DNA from: Adiantum capillus-veneris | Taxonomy: Eukaryota; Streptophyta; Polypodiopsida; Polypodiales; Pteridaceae | Assembly (NCBI GenBank): GCA_014529385.2 | Contig: CM043967.1 | Coordinates: forward strand, 9,503,501-9,563,500 | DNA: 60,000 nt | Direction of reading: 5' to 3' | In this document: positions 23,461 through 34,671 of the stretch, one piece after another | Position numbering within the stretch: position 1 is the stretch's first letter | Layout: each line of letters begins with the position of its first letter | Translations under genes and position numbers: made by a program | Notes under the pieces: model-generated | Told to the model about the DNA's origin: nothing | Database searches by the model: none | Seen by the model: only the letters and a program-made list of their open reading frames with translations

Positions 23461-23461
<1 letters not shown>
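22621..23461. other. Unassigned region, no supported gene
   Basis: Some plus-strand frames are open for 55-80 codons (around 22785-22950) but carry no motif I recognise and are interrupted in all frames by 23160. Treated as non-coding or decayed. Confidence 0.4.
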
Positions 23462-23522
<61 letters not shown>

Positions 23523-23547
23523 GTGTGTGTGTGTGTGTGTGTGTGTA
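23462..23547 (+). repeat. Compound (CT)n(GT)n microsatellite
   Basis: CT for about 58 bp (23462-23519), then GT for about 26 bp (23522-23547), joined by TTT. Confidence 0.95.
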
Positions 23548-24114
23548 TTGTTGTGCAATTATGCACAAAAACACACATGAAATACAACTTTTTAATTTGT
23601 ATTTGTAATTAATTATTAAGTATTAGTTATAAGTTTAGATTTATATTGGATTTTAAGTTTTAAGTTCAAAGTTTAAATTTTACGTTGTGCTAAATGCTAT
23701 ATGAGCTTAGTTTATAATACATTTAATGATAAATAAGCTTAGTTTAGGATTAATATTTGACTTAAATCTATGTTTTGAGTTTAAAAATTTAAATTTATAG
23801 TTTAGGATTTACATTTAGATATGTGCTTAATACAAGTGGCAAGATAACAAGCCATTTATGAAGTCGATATATTTTGTATTTTAATTTATTTTAAAAACAC
23901 ATAAAAACTTCAAAAATCAACCTATCACCTTGATGTTTTTACTAATAAGAACGAAGACAAGGCTGATATTGCAGATGGGCCTGGTCATAAGGAGCAAACA
24001 TGAGTTTTCATATCTCAATTTGGAGTTATAAAAGTGTAGAACCGTTGCGTTTAGTATCTAGGGTTGATGTTTTGGCTGCTTTATATGGCCAACTCGAAGC
24101 AATTTAGAGTCTAG
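23548..24114. other. AT-rich non-coding stretch
   Basis: Mostly AT with repeated words such as AAGTTT and TTTAGATTT. No reading frame or RNA gene is recognisable. Confidence 0.5.
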
Positions 24115-24606
24115 GGCTTATAGTTTGCCTGCTTCAAGATGGTCGTGTAGATCTGCTTAGGATTGACCACTCTAAATTGGCTGCTAGTTTAGTTGTTTCA
24201 GTCTGCTTAGAGTTATCTGATTAGAGTTTAGAGTTTATGATTTTCTCGCTTAGATCTAGCACTCTAAACAATCCACTTAGAGCGAGCCCATCTTAATCCG
24301 CTTAGAGCTAGCCACTAGGAGTTGGATGTATAAAGCCGCTGAGGATTTGCGTCTCTAAATCTGCTCAGGGCCATATAGACTTGGTCATTTCAGTCGGCTT
24401 GGGGTTTGCGGCTTATGGTTTGGCCGCTTCAAGTTGTCCATGTAAAGCTACTTAGGATTGGCTACTCTAAACCAGATATGGGCCGCATTTGGTTGGTCAT
24501 TTTAATCCACTTATGGGTAACTGCTCAGGGTTAGTGGCTTATGGTTTGGGCGCTTCCAGTTTGCTGTGTTAAGGTGCTTGGGACTGGTTTCTCCAACCAG
24601 GCTTAT
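24115..24606 (+). repeat. Degenerate repeat, three diverged units of about 65 bp
   Basis: Three related segments start at 24115, 24408 and 24533. Each has the order GGCTTATxGTTTG, CGCTTC(A/C)AG, a (C/G)TTAGGAT(T)GGx block and CTC(T)AA. The word GCTTAG(A/G) is scattered many more times between them. Possibly a worn-down satellite or a decayed transposon interior. Confidence 0.5.
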
Positions 24607-25859
24607 TGTCAAGTTACTTTGGACATTACAATCCACTTACGGTTAGCCCAAACTATCGATAGACAAGTGGGCAAGCCGTATACCAAGAGGCAAGCACACA
24701 TGGCAGATGTGAGCCATTTTTGAAGTCTTTTTGTGCTTAAGGTCCTTAGAAATTAACATATCTATTAAGGTCCTTAAATCCCAACAAGTACAAGCAACAA
24801 AAGAGGCAGTGAAGATGCGAGTGGAGTTGCAAGGAAGTGCGTACCACTTGGCATCGATGGATGGGAAAGCTTTAAGGACAATTTTGCAAGTACAATTGTA
24901 TTGCATTTATAGTTAGCATTTCATAAATATGTAAGTGCTTAATTTAATTTATGTGTTTCTTTCAATGCTTTTAAGTAGTGAGCGATAACGAATTGGGAGC
25001 TTTCCCTATTCGAGTACAGTTATGCCATAAGCCACCATCTTGTTGAGATCATGGAGATTTTGAGATCTTGACCTAGCAAGGTAAAACATATAAACTTTGA
25101 ACACAAATTTTACGTGAGGTCCCCAACCCCGAGAAGATTGGGGCGACTTGATAGGTGGCCTTCCTTTATTCTCCTTTTTCGTTGTCGACACCCTACTCCA
25201 TTTCCACAAAGTAGAGATACGAGCAAAAGAAGAGGAAGTCATCTATCCATCATTTACGTGGTTATAAGGGTCATACGCCACAAGCTAGGTCGATAAATTT
25301 AGGATTCTAATGAAGTTGTTTCCTAACATAAAGATGAAATCTCATTGACATGTTTAGAATCCATAAACAACGCCTCTTTCCCCACGTTTAAGAGGCAAGG
25401 CCGCCATCCATAAACCATAACTAAATAGTAATCTTGTGTCACGTTGATTTGGGTCATCTCGGCTCTTGGCACAATGAGTCTCTAAATCCATTTCTCTTTA
25501 TAAGAGGGAGTGGAGAGTTTCTTGACTAATCGAGACCACCTATCCTTGACTAGCAACCTGAGCCAACCCCCACTTTCTACCCCACACGCACACTTTTTAC
25601 CACACTGTTTTACATATACAAACATTGTTCCTTAATTTATTCCAAACACAGATTCTTTTATACAATCCTTCAAAACAATACCAAAACATTTCAAACAAGG
25701 CCTAATGAAGACAGCCCTATTATTCAATAAAAATAACTTTTCCAATTTCTCATGAGTTTGCCGCTACCCTCGGACTTCCTCTGTCTAACCAACAGAGCTT
25801 TTGCAAAGGATTTATTCGATAATTGCGAATTACGCAACCTTCCCATCTCGCTAACCACG
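24607..25859. other. Region without recognisable genes
   Basis: Short open frames only (for example 25242-25006 on the minus strand, 78 codons, no motif). Nothing supports a gene. Confidence 0.4.
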
Positions 25860-25995
25860 AGGCATCCCGCTAACTGCAAGGCATCTTGCTAACCGCCAGG
25901 TATCCTGCTACTCGCGAGGCATCCCGCTAACCATGAGGTATCTTGTTAACCGCCAGGCATCCCGCTACCCGTGAGGCATCCCGCTAACTGTAAGG
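25841..25995 (+). repeat. 19-bp tandem repeat array, about eight units
   Basis: Seven consecutive 19-bp units from 25860 (AGGCATCCCGCTAACTGCA and variants) with an eighth diverged unit before them. Differences lie mainly in the last four bases and at C/T positions. A further half unit plus the word AGGAACAAAAGA recurs at 26045-26072, matching 25993-26004, which hints at a higher-order copy. Confidence 0.9.
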
Positions 25996-26351
25996 AACAA
26001 AAGAGAGCTGATAACCTCAACTTGATCTCCGCTAGCCGCTAAATCATCTCGCTACCCGCCAGGAACAAAAGATATTCTTTCAACAATTCTTCTCTTTAAA
26101 TGATTCTGCAAACATGATCAACCGATTCTTCATATCAATCAAAATCCACTTATCAAACAATAACAACTTATTAAGCAATAACAATTCAACAAACAATGAC
26201 AATTTATCAAACAGTTCTTTCACTAATCTATAAAAACATATGTTTGTTTCTTGTGATAAATCACGTTTCTCGGACAGTTTAAGGGGTTCCCTATGCTTAG
26301 CTTCCCAAGTCAAACATGAATAGCAATGCAGAATTATAAATTTGTCTTACC

Positions 26352-26544
26352 GGATTTGGAGCACGGGCGGTTAACTCATGTGCTGGAGGTTGGACGGCTT
26401 CGACTTCTTCTTCGGTTGATGCCCGCATGAGATACGTTCGGAGTAGACACCTTCCCTGGTAGTGCAACGGCATGGGCATCCTTAGAACTTCGTGTTACAC
26501 GCTTTGGAGCCATAGCTTCGGAATAGAGAAAAGAAAAGCGCGTT

Positions 26545-26579
<35 letters not shown>

Positions 26580-26740
26580 TTCACAAACCGGGAGAAGGCA
26601 CGTCGACGATTGGAGATGGAGATGGCTTGAAGGTGAGAGGTTAAGGGAGAGAGGCTTCCTCCGGCACGTCGTTGCAAGAGAGCTTTCGCTTCTGTAGATT
26701 TGTGTGCTCAAAGTGAGAGGAGAAGGGTCCTTTATATAGG
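26352..26740 (-). other. Possible promoter and first exon
   Basis: On the minus strand GCCTATATAAAGGAC (about 26730-26742) resembles a TATA box. About 215 bp downstream a frame starts MAPKRVTRSSKDAHAV (26513) and runs 45 codons of basic, Ser-rich sequence to a stop at 26376. A good donor-like CCG/GTAAGA lies at 26352, but reaching it in frame needs a frame change (an alternative frame reads STEEEVEAVQPPAHEL). MAP(K/R)RVTRS-type starts also occur in retrotransposon Gag, so this may be either a gene or an element. Confidence 0.25.
26549..26577 (+). repeat. (GA)n microsatellite
   Basis: GA run of about 29 bp inside the possible 5' leader described at 26352-26740. Confidence 0.9.
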
Positions 26741-26744
26741 CCCT

Positions 26745-27682
26745 AGGGGGGTGCTGAGAATATTGAGATGGTTTCAAGAACAAGAGAAGGAAAAACTCGC
26801 GCGTCGTAGTGGCTCTAAAAATAAAATAATTTTTTTTTATTTTTTTGACGTTCGCGAATCTTATGCACGATTTTTAAAAAGCTCTATACGCATTCTATCT
26901 TGAGAGAGAGAAAGAAAGAAGTATCCTAATTTTGACATACCTCTCTTTCTTTCCTAAAAATACTATCTCTAAGCTTTTTCTTCACACATAGATTAGGTTC
27001 CCACATAAACCTATTGTTCCACATAAAGAAAGATCATAAATGAATAGATTCTGAACCCGATTTCAATCCGATTGCTCTGATAAACTCATGATGACTCACA
27101 AAATTGAGAATCTCAATTACTTTGCAAAATAACTAAAATGACTTATATGGATAAATGTTGGGTATATTACATTTTATTTATGTTAAACTATGTATTTGTG
27201 CATCGTTCTGTTACCTAAACTTTTTTAAGTATCTTTTTTCTTTGTTTTGTAGAATTTGACTTGAATGTCCTTGCAGCGTATGGAGACCTCACCAAAGTCC
27301 CTATAAGAGGATTAAGAGATTTCCACAGCTATTTGTTGTGTATTTTAGTGAGAGAGTCCAAAATAGGGTTGTCAAAGATGAGAAAGAGGAGCGAAAGAGA
27401 GATTTTTGTAGATTAAACCTTGCCACGTCTATTACCATAAATATTATCATTGTTATCACCACGTTTTTATCTGCAACTATTATCTCTACCATTGTCATGC
27501 AATGGTTTGGAAGTTGGAACTAAAGAGCTAAAATTTGGGTACTTTGTTTTATTTTACAAAAAAAAAGAACAAAATTAAGAAAATGGTAGACATTTGATTA
27601 TTAAATTAATCACAAATATACTAAATTTATAATTAGACTCTTTACTGAATTAAGCAAAACAATATAAATTAACATGTTTGGT

Positions 27683-27686
<4 letters not shown>
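26745..27686. other. AT-rich region, no gene seen
   Basis: No motif-bearing frame. GCTCTGATAAACTCA at 27073-27087 is a poor match to an inverted copia PBS (GCTCTGATACCA). Confidence 0.35.

Positions 27687-27727
<41 letters not shown>
27687..27727 (+). repeat. (GA)n microsatellite
   Basis: GA run of about 41 bp, followed by a purine-rich tail. Confidence 0.95.
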
Positions 27728-27731
<4 letters not shown>

Positions 27732-28008
27732 AAGGATAGGGAGAGATCCCTGACTGAGCAACTTTGGCATTCTAGGGAGTGCTCGACAGTGCTCGTCTCT
27801 ACCTTGACAAAGCATGTATGTGTTGAGGGGTGGTTCCACCTCAACCCGGCTACCTTCCACAACCTTTGTAATAGAAATGGCCTATAAACTTTGAGAGTAG
27901 CGAAATTAGGAGAATTAGAGAAAGCAGTTTTCTGAGATTACTTTGAGAGCATAGAGGGTGAACTTAATTGATGGTAGCAACATAAACATAGTACATAGTT
28001 AACTTGGC

Positions 28009-28428
28009 ATGAACAATACTTTTGCAAGAGAGAGAGAGAGTTTAGAGAACATGACAACAATTGAGGACCGGATTTCTGTGGAGCCGGTCCCCCCTCCAAT
28101 AGGCATTTGTATTATAGATTCTCCCATCAAGAGAGGCTTAGTACAATACAATCTTTGTGTTCCTTGTGACCTAGCTAATGCAATGAAGATGGAAAGTTTC
28201 ATGCATCACGAGCATAACATAAACTTTACAAAAATAATTAACTATCCCAAGCCTCAGCCCCAAGGCCTCAAACACCTTCGAAGGTGGAGAGAACTAGTGG
28301 GGAATGAGGGTAGGGAAGAGGAAGAAGAAACATTCCATGGAGAAAGAAGTAGTTCCTCACTTATCATCACTCTTCTTGCTAGCATACATAATAGCATAGT
28401 AATGAAGATGGAGAAGATGGCAAGCTAA
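28009..28428 (+). other. Open reading frame of 139 codons, unrecognised
   Basis: It begins in a short GA repeat (ARERES) and includes PVPPPIGICIIDSPIKRG and an acidic run near the end (GNEGREEEEET). I recognise no domain and see no promoter or homologous copy in the window. It may be chance. Confidence 0.15.
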
Positions 28429-28816
28429 TTAAGCATTGGAGCATGGCTCATGGTTGGATTTTCATTTCATATCCAAGAGTGTTGGTGTAGGCTCTCAACT
28501 TCTCTACTAGCTTGGAGAAGGTGATAGAGCTTGCTTTGGTCGACCCCCCCTTGTAGCTCATGCTTGAAGCTCATTGGACCCCTACAAGCCTGGCCAATCA
28601 CATGCAGGATGCATAACAAGCAACAAGGGTAGTCTTCGGACAAGTGTCCCCCTTTCCCCTTTGAGAAAGAGGGCTTGATAAATGAAAAAATAATTATTAT
28701 ATTTACAAATTTATCATTGGACCCCTTACCAACCAATAGGCTTTCGGCACACCATGAGGGAAACATGGGTCAGGGCTTGACATGTGTCTTTGCTGCCTCT
28801 TGAGGCTTGGCTTATC

Positions 28817-28953
<137 letters not shown>

Positions 28954-29019
28954 CTTTCATCCCCCTAGCTTTAGGGCTCGCCCCCTCTCTTGCAGGGATG
29001 CTTTGACATTGTGGAACAC

Positions 29020-29190
29020 AAGCACCTTAGTTAGCAAGCACGACAAAGCACCTCAAGCTTGGGTAGTGTTCCCACAAGCACCTCAATCTCCCTAGTCCGC
29101 AAGCACGACAAGCACCTCAAACATCTTACACATCAAGAAGGACATGCACCTCAAGCTTGAACTGGGTTCCCACCTCAAGCACAACCCTAG
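29020..29190 (+). repeat. Short degenerate repeat of GCACCTCAA
   Basis: The word CACCTCAA(G/T/A) recurs six times (for example with CAAGCTTG at about 29050 and 29150) in a region rich in AAGCAC. Weak, irregular spacing. The interval 29191-29820 holds no recognisable gene. Confidence 0.4.
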
Positions 29191-29829
29191 CTTACCTAAG
29201 GTCAAAGGACTTTTTTTAACACTAATCTTTGGACGTCTTCAATGAAGCTAACCCTAAGGTCTTTTAAGCTCCATTGGTTAGCCTTGCTCTTTGATAGACC
29301 ATCTCTCATTTGGACCCCTTTACCATTGGCCCCGTGTTGAGATAGGTCTGTAAGCATATGTCTATATTCTAACCCTTGTTCCCATTTATTCTCCCACATT
29401 AAATGATCAGTTTCATATGAGAAAATCATTTGGGTTGGTTAGATATTAGATGTTATGACATTACCTCTCTCTTGAAATCATAGTCGTTCTCAACTATGAG
29501 GTAGAAGAGATAAAGCCTTAGTCATTAGTCAATCTTTCTTAGCGGGTAGAGGATCCCTTTTTACCCTACAACATCTTTCCAAGATGGATGACTAATCCAT
29601 TTGGTGCTTGGGAGACATAGCTACCGCAAGCATGTCTTCTCTTTAGTCCATTTCATTCTCCCAAGTAGAGTGACTAATTCTACTTGGTGTTTGAGAGATG
29701 TCATCATCACAAACATGATTCTAAGCATGCATACTTTTTAAATTTGTGCACATGAAAAAAAGAACTAGTCTTATAAGACAAAAATATCGGTCATTTAAAA
29801 GAAATTTGTACATTTGCTTATTCTAACGT

Positions 29830-30135
29830 AGCATTGTAAGCATTGACAAGGTTCATACTATCCTTAAGTTGTATTCCTTGCATCCATCTAGTGTCTTCAA
29901 AAGGATAATTCTTGAATTTGATAAGATACTGTCAGATAATCTTACCATGTCGTAGTATCTTGTCTTCATGCCGAAGGATAGCTTTGGGTTGTAGCACCTC
30001 TTCTTGGTCTTTGGTTTTAGGAGGGTCTTCAATGACTGGTTCACTTGGTGGCTCTCCCTTGTAGGGCTTAAGTAGGCTCACATGAAAAGCATTGTGTATG
30101 AGCCAATGGCTAGGAAACTTGAGTTGATGAGCCAT
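29830..30135 (-). pseudogene. Chromovirus integrase tail and chromodomain
   Basis: FPSHWLIHNAFHVSLLKPYKG is the (H)PVFHVSxLKxY motif at the end of gypsy integrases. A Pro/Glu linker follows and then a chromodomain-like stretch ILRHEDKILRHGKII, a stop, and QYLIKFKNYPFEDTRW, matching V(K/H)W(K)GxxxxxxTWE. Chromodomains of this class direct integration to particular chromatin. The stop at about 29942 and the frame change mean it is not functional. Confidence 0.75.
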
Positions 30136-30139
30136 CTCA

Positions 30140-30865
30140 TTGATGGGCTTGTCAAAAGAATTTTTCTCCTTAGGAGTCCATGAATACTTAACATTCTTCT
30201 TTGTTAAATCATGTAATGGTCCTGCTATTTAAGAATTTTTTTCTACAAAGCGTTTATAGTATGCACACATACCAATAAAGCTTCTTAGCTCATTTAGATT
30301 ACTTGGATGAGGCCATCCTTTAATATCTCTAACACTGATGGATCCATATGAATACCATCTTGATAGATAATATGACCTAAGTATTGAATCTCTTGAAGGA
30401 AAATTTCACTTTTCTTTTGGTTGAGAAAAAGCTTGTTCTCCCTCAATGCTTGAAAAATCACTTGGAGATGTTGCTTGTGTTCCTCCAAGGATTGATGATG
30501 ATATCATCAAAGAACGCTCCTGTGAATTTGCGGTAGGGTATAAATATTTTCTCCATTAAACGATTTGAATGTGGCTGGTACATTAGTCAATCTAAAAGGC
30601 ATGACTAGATATTCGACCAAATGTTGTACGAAACGCAGTCTTTAAGATATCTTCATCCACTATCCTTATTTGATGATAGCCACTTTTAAGGTCAATCCTA
30701 CTGAAGTAGGTAGAGCCTTGTAGCTTATCAAACGGATCTTTTATTCGAGGCATGGGAATCTATTTTTGATAGTGATATGGTTTAGTGCTCAATAGTCCAC
30801 ACACATACCGTATGTACCATCTTTCTTTTGCACTAAAAGGACTAGAGAACAAAAGAGAGAGGAGC
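30140..30865 (-). pseudogene. Chromovirus reverse transcriptase, frameshifted
   Basis: Scattered frames read VQKKDGTYGMCVDY, then [34 protein letters not shown], then FDDII (the DD of the catalytic motif, near 30505), then EEHKQHLQVIFQALRENKLFLNQKKSEIF and IQYLGHIIYQDGI. All standard gypsy RT blocks are present, but at least three frameshifts and several stops break them. The end reads AGPLHDLTKKNVKYSWT, the RT-RNase H connection. Confidence 0.75.
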
Positions 30866-31076
30866 GAGGCCTCACCATCCCTTTTTCTAACAATTCTTGT
30901 ACTTGCCTCATGATCTCCTCTTGATGAGCTTGGGAAACTCGAAACGGAGGCTTGTTAGGTGGTGAGCTTCCTGGTGTAGGAGCTCAATTTCATGGTCATC
31001 ATCTCTCAGTTTCAGAGGTAAGTCCATAGGGATATCATCGATGAACACATCTTGGAATCCTTTTAGAAAATTTAGA

Positions 31077-31721
31077 CTACAAGTCTAACTCTTCTTGATT
31101 CCTACCATTTACATTTGATGAAACATTATGACCTTTTAGGGACTCTTTGTCAAAAATCATGTACACAGAAATGGAGCTCTTCATTGATTTATCAAAAGCA
31201 GGAGGATTTACAAGTGGTATAGTATGACCAGACTCATTAGCATCTATATACATGTTCTTTTCCCTGTAGGTGAAGTAGATTCTCCTCTCAGGGAACTTCA
31301 TGTTGGCAGCCATGCGATTGAACCATGGTGCCCCTAGGATAGCATCCTCATGGTGGAGAGGAGAGATGAAAATTTCTTCTTTGTCGACATAGCTTTGGAC
31401 ATGAAGCATCAACTATCCAATCAAGGGAGTAACGGAGGCATGCTCTCCTTTGAAAGCTATGTCAATAGTTACAGTATCTCCCATCTCAAAAGCTTGAATG
31501 CCCAACTTGGTGGCCAACTCCATTGATATGAAGTTGTGAGTAGAGACAGGGTCAAACAAGATGAAGGGTTCATGCTCCCTTGCCTTCCCCCAAGCATAGG
31601 AGAGAGGTGATCCTTTGCAATGAGCATCCTCTTTTGGAGCTTCGATGGTGGAAGCTCTAGGAGTCTCATTGCGAGATTTTTCTTGGGGAAAGAACAATAG
31701 CCATGTCCTTGCTCCCCACAC
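31077..31721 (-). pseudogene. Chromovirus protease region
   Basis: FILFDPVSTHNFIS (31560 area) corresponds to the LIDSGSTHNFIS active site of chromovirus protease, with DPVS in place of DSGS, so the catalytic triplet is altered. DAILGAPWFNRMAANMKF downstream matches D(V/A)ILGxDWL. A stop at 31413 splits the domain. Confidence 0.65.
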
Positions 31722-32350
31722 TTAAAAAACTTATGGTCCTTGCAAAATGCTTCCATCTCTTCAGGAGAGAGTTTATTTTTACCTTTGTAAACTCCCTTCT
31801 CCTTGAACCGATTGTTGTTGTTATTGTTGTTGGAATTACCTTGGGAAGAATTTTGAGCATTGGCTTTCCCCTTTGCATCATTTTTGTCTTTGTTTTCCAT
31901 GGGCTTAACATTCTGTCTAGCCCCTTGTTGGAAATTGATGCGTGAAGCAACCATAGTGTGGTGGATTTCTTTGGTGATAGAACTAGGCCGTTGAGAGTTG
32001 ACGTACTCGGCCATCTCTTCAAGTAATCTCGCACAAAATTGTTGCTTTTGTTTGGTGAAGTCTATCTTTTGGAAGACAGTAGCCTTGAGATGTAAATCCC
32101 AAAAATTGTCTACGTATTTGTGGATATACTCATGATAGAGAAGCTTCAAACTGTGCCATTCGATGAGCACTTTGTCCTTTGCATCGTTGCAAGGAATTGC
32201 TTCATGATGGAAACTCGTAGAGTTTTCCATGTCTTTGGGGCTTCGCCTTTACCACACGAAGGCTAGCCCACGATTGACAAGCCAATTTCTGGAAGTGCAT
32301 AGCTACATAGCGTATCTTGGAGGACTCTATGAAGACCTCGTCTCCAAAGC
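31469..32350 (-). pseudogene. Chromovirus gag with CCHC knuckle
   Basis: A 253-codon frame from 32230, with upstream coding similarity in other frames to about 32345. It contains the helical Gag core (IEWHSLKLLYHEYIHKYVDNFWDL, FCARLLEEMAEYV), an Asn-rich stretch and a knuckle of form FFKCGEQGHGYC, in which the first Cys of CxxC is Phe. It then runs out of frame into the protease. Confidence 0.7.
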
Positions 32351-34270
32351 CGCATCAAATTGCTAGATGAAGGAGTTGGACCTTCTACAACACCACAAGC
32401 AGAATGAGCAGAAGCATCTACAAAACCTTAAGCAGAATCCGCTGCACCATCGAAAGAGCCACAAGCCAAATCTGCTGGAACTTCTAAGTAGCCTTAGGTA
32501 GAATCTGAAGAATAGGAAATGACGGGTGAAGTCATCATCCAAGTTAATGAATATGCAAAGCACATGCAGATGATGATAGAGAAGATGCAAACAGCAGCTC
32601 TTAGCCACACTGCCAAAGCTCGAGATTTGGAACAAGTAATTGGAAGGCAGGATGAACATCATCGAGAATCTTCAAGGACAGGTCAAAGAGCTAGAAAACG
32701 AAGCAGAGCAACACCAAATTGTCAAGGAAAGGCATCAAAAGGAGATGGAAGATTTAGGAGAGCTTCTCACAAAGCTATCAGATGCATGCAAAATCAAGGA
32801 CCAACAATTGACTGAAGTAACAAACAAACTTTTGAGCACTACTCAGTCAGTACAAAAGCTCCAACTGCAGTTAAACGTAGCAAATGCTTCATTGCAATAC
32901 TCAAAGCAGTGAATCAATGACCAAGCGGCATTCCTAAAGCAGATAAGGGAAAACCTAGCCGTAGCTTCACTCAAGGGGATAGATGAAGTTTACAAGACCT
33001 TAGAAAAGAGGAACAAAGACCTGTAACTTGAGTTGAAGCTAGAACAAACACAAGAAGGGGCCTCGCCCTAATGCGGGTACAAAGAGAAGAGTGGTTGCTC
33101 AAGGAGATAGAGGAATTGAAGAGAGCCAACCAGTTGCTGAGAGAAGGGCATGTGGAAGCCCAAGAGGAGGTAGGTACCTTTGAACAACCAAATATAGACA
33201 TACCATCAGTCTCCTTTGCAGATATGGAAACACAGCCAACATAAGTGAAGATAGGAGATTCTGAATTCCAAGTACCAATCACTGAAGAAGAACAAGTGCC
33301 AATGGTCCAACTTTCTAAATCTGAAGAAGATGCACTTAAAGAATAGATTTTTCATGAGGTGAATGTTGAATTGAAAGTGGAAATGAATTGGGAGTTGAGA
33401 GTTCTTCACTCATCCAATGTAACACAGCTCACTCCCAACCAAATCAATTCTCAATGGCATCAACAGTCGCTGCCCTACCCTTTGATAAAGGTAGAGCTAC
33501 TGCAAGTCAAAGAAAGACTTTACAAGGATATACAAGAAGAGGGATCAAATGCTCTCCACCCCAAATGGAGAAAGAATTGGCTCGACAAAAAACTCAAGGT
33601 ATCTTATTTTGTTTACAAGAGCACCTACAACAATACAGGAAGACCCGATATTTTGTCCTATACCAAGGGTAAGGACATGGCAGGCACACGAACCATTATG
33701 CAAGAAAAGGCCGACCTGGGTCAATTACCCAAAATTGTGGAATACATGGTGAAAACCCTAACAGGTGCCATAAACTTCTTCAAGAGCCTCCCTAAACTCT
33801 CATGTGCAATGCTATATAAAATCTGCATAATGTTGCTCACATGCATTCAAGTTTTTCATGAGTCTGATCAAGCAAGAGACCCATGGGTGTCATTCTTAGA
33901 AGGTAAGAAAGGCTTGTGCTTTGATTTGCATGGACAACCTTCATAAGAAGTCATCTACGGCTTCTATGCTACATGTATGTTCTTGCCATCAAGCAATATG
34001 TTGGCATTCGAAGAGGCTTTTTACAGAGGATTCTTCACATGGCGTACAAAGATTTTTGGGCTAATGATCAGCAATATGATAGCAAGGTTTGTTGGCTATT
34101 TTACCATCGAACTTCAAAACAAAGTCATTATTCAATTTTTGCAAGCCCCTGAGAAAGAACGCGGCATCAGATATTAGAAAGTTCTACAAGCACTTAAAAA
34201 CCGCCTCGCCAACCATCAACTTGAAGAATATTTCAGTCCATGAAACTGTGTCAAGGGACGACACAGTCGA
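32345..34270 (+). pseudogene. Family X 3' accessory protein, C-terminal half (decayed)
   Basis: Order: Ala/Ser/Pro/Lys linker with stops (32375-32515), long coiled coil (32519-33240; KMQTAALSHTAKARDLEQV, then in another frame NLQGQVKELENEAEQHQ and TNKLLSTTQSVQKLQLQL), acidic stretch (about 33160-33350), then the conserved C-terminal domain (33550-34150) in frames 33359-33946, 33549-33752 and 33977-34177. This domain includes NWLDKK, IQEDPIFCPIPRVRTW, VKTLTGAINFFKSLPKL, WVSFLEGKKGLCFDL and AFEEAFYRGFF. There is no catalytic signature I recognise. Position just before the polypurine tract makes it a 3' accessory gene, not gag or pol. Function unknown. Confidence 0.6.
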
Positions 34271-34280
34271 GGAGGGGGGA
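34265..34280 (+). other. Family X copy 1 polypurine tract
   Basis: GAGGAGGGGGGAA immediately before the TGTTAGCGGC LTR start. Confidence 0.8.
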
Positions 34281-34671
34281 ATGTTAGCGGCAAGCTAACC
34301 CATGTAACATTTTTTGGGAGATTTTATTGTAAAAACACTTATTCTTTTGATAAATCGAGAATATTGTAACTCCTATTTTCCAGGTGGATATTATAAAGCG
34401 ATGAGTTGGAGCTATAAGCTTCTAGATTGTAGCAATTTATCCCTAGTTAGAATTGTATCAATTTATCCTTAGTAAGAGCTCCAAGATTATTAGTTTTTGA
34501 CCAAAGAAACCTTGGCTAAGGTATAAAAGTCAATTTTGTAAAGTTATTTTCAAGTTTTAGATAAGAAATACACAGCATGAGCTAACAGCGCTCACTTTTG
34601 TCCTTCTCATGCTTCCTACTCCCTTGTCGATTGTCACATTGCAGTGTCGTCTGTTGCGTTGCAACTGCAGG
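34281..34671 (+). repeat. Family X copy 1 3' LTR
   Basis: Runs from TGTTAGCGGC to about GCAACTGCA (34671). A TATA box GTATAAAAG lies at 34521-34529, and the sequence after it (GTCAATTTTGTAA) is nearly identical to that after the TATA box of the LTR at about 51265-51677, which links the two elements. Confidence 0.7.

Larger units (their letters stand above)
29820..32350 (-). mobile_element. Ty3/gypsy chromovirus, decayed, RNase H and integrase deleted
   Basis: In transcription order (right to left): gag with zinc knuckle (about 32350-31680), protease (31640-31080), reverse transcriptase (about 30860-30240), a stub of the RT-RNase H connection (about 30240-30140), then directly the integrase tail and chromodomain (30135-29830). 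RNase H and the integrase core are absent. No LTR is recognised at either side. It meets the plus-strand family X fragment head to head at about 32345. Confidence 0.82.
32345..34671 (+). mobile_element. 3' fragment of a gypsy-like element (family X, copy 1)
   Basis: Plus-strand coding remnants (32345-34270), a polypurine tract (GAGGAGGGGGGAA) and an LTR beginning TGTTAGCGGC. The protein matches the C-terminal half of the long minus-strand ORF at 51930-55019: HPKWR-x2-WLDK, DPxFCPxPRxRTW, a helical block ending LLTCIQVFH, then PWxxFLEGxxGxCxxL. Everything 5' of the coiled-coil part is missing. Confidence 0.75.

Noticed and set aside
25860-25992. CRISPR-like short repeats
   Set aside because: Units are adjacent, with no spacers.
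27073-27087. Inverted copia primer-binding site
   Set aside because: Only GCTCTGATA matches; the CCA end is missing and no LTR pair is seen.
28009-28428. 139-codon ORF as a confident gene
   Set aside because: No motif, codon bias or homologous copy; kept only as a low-confidence entry.
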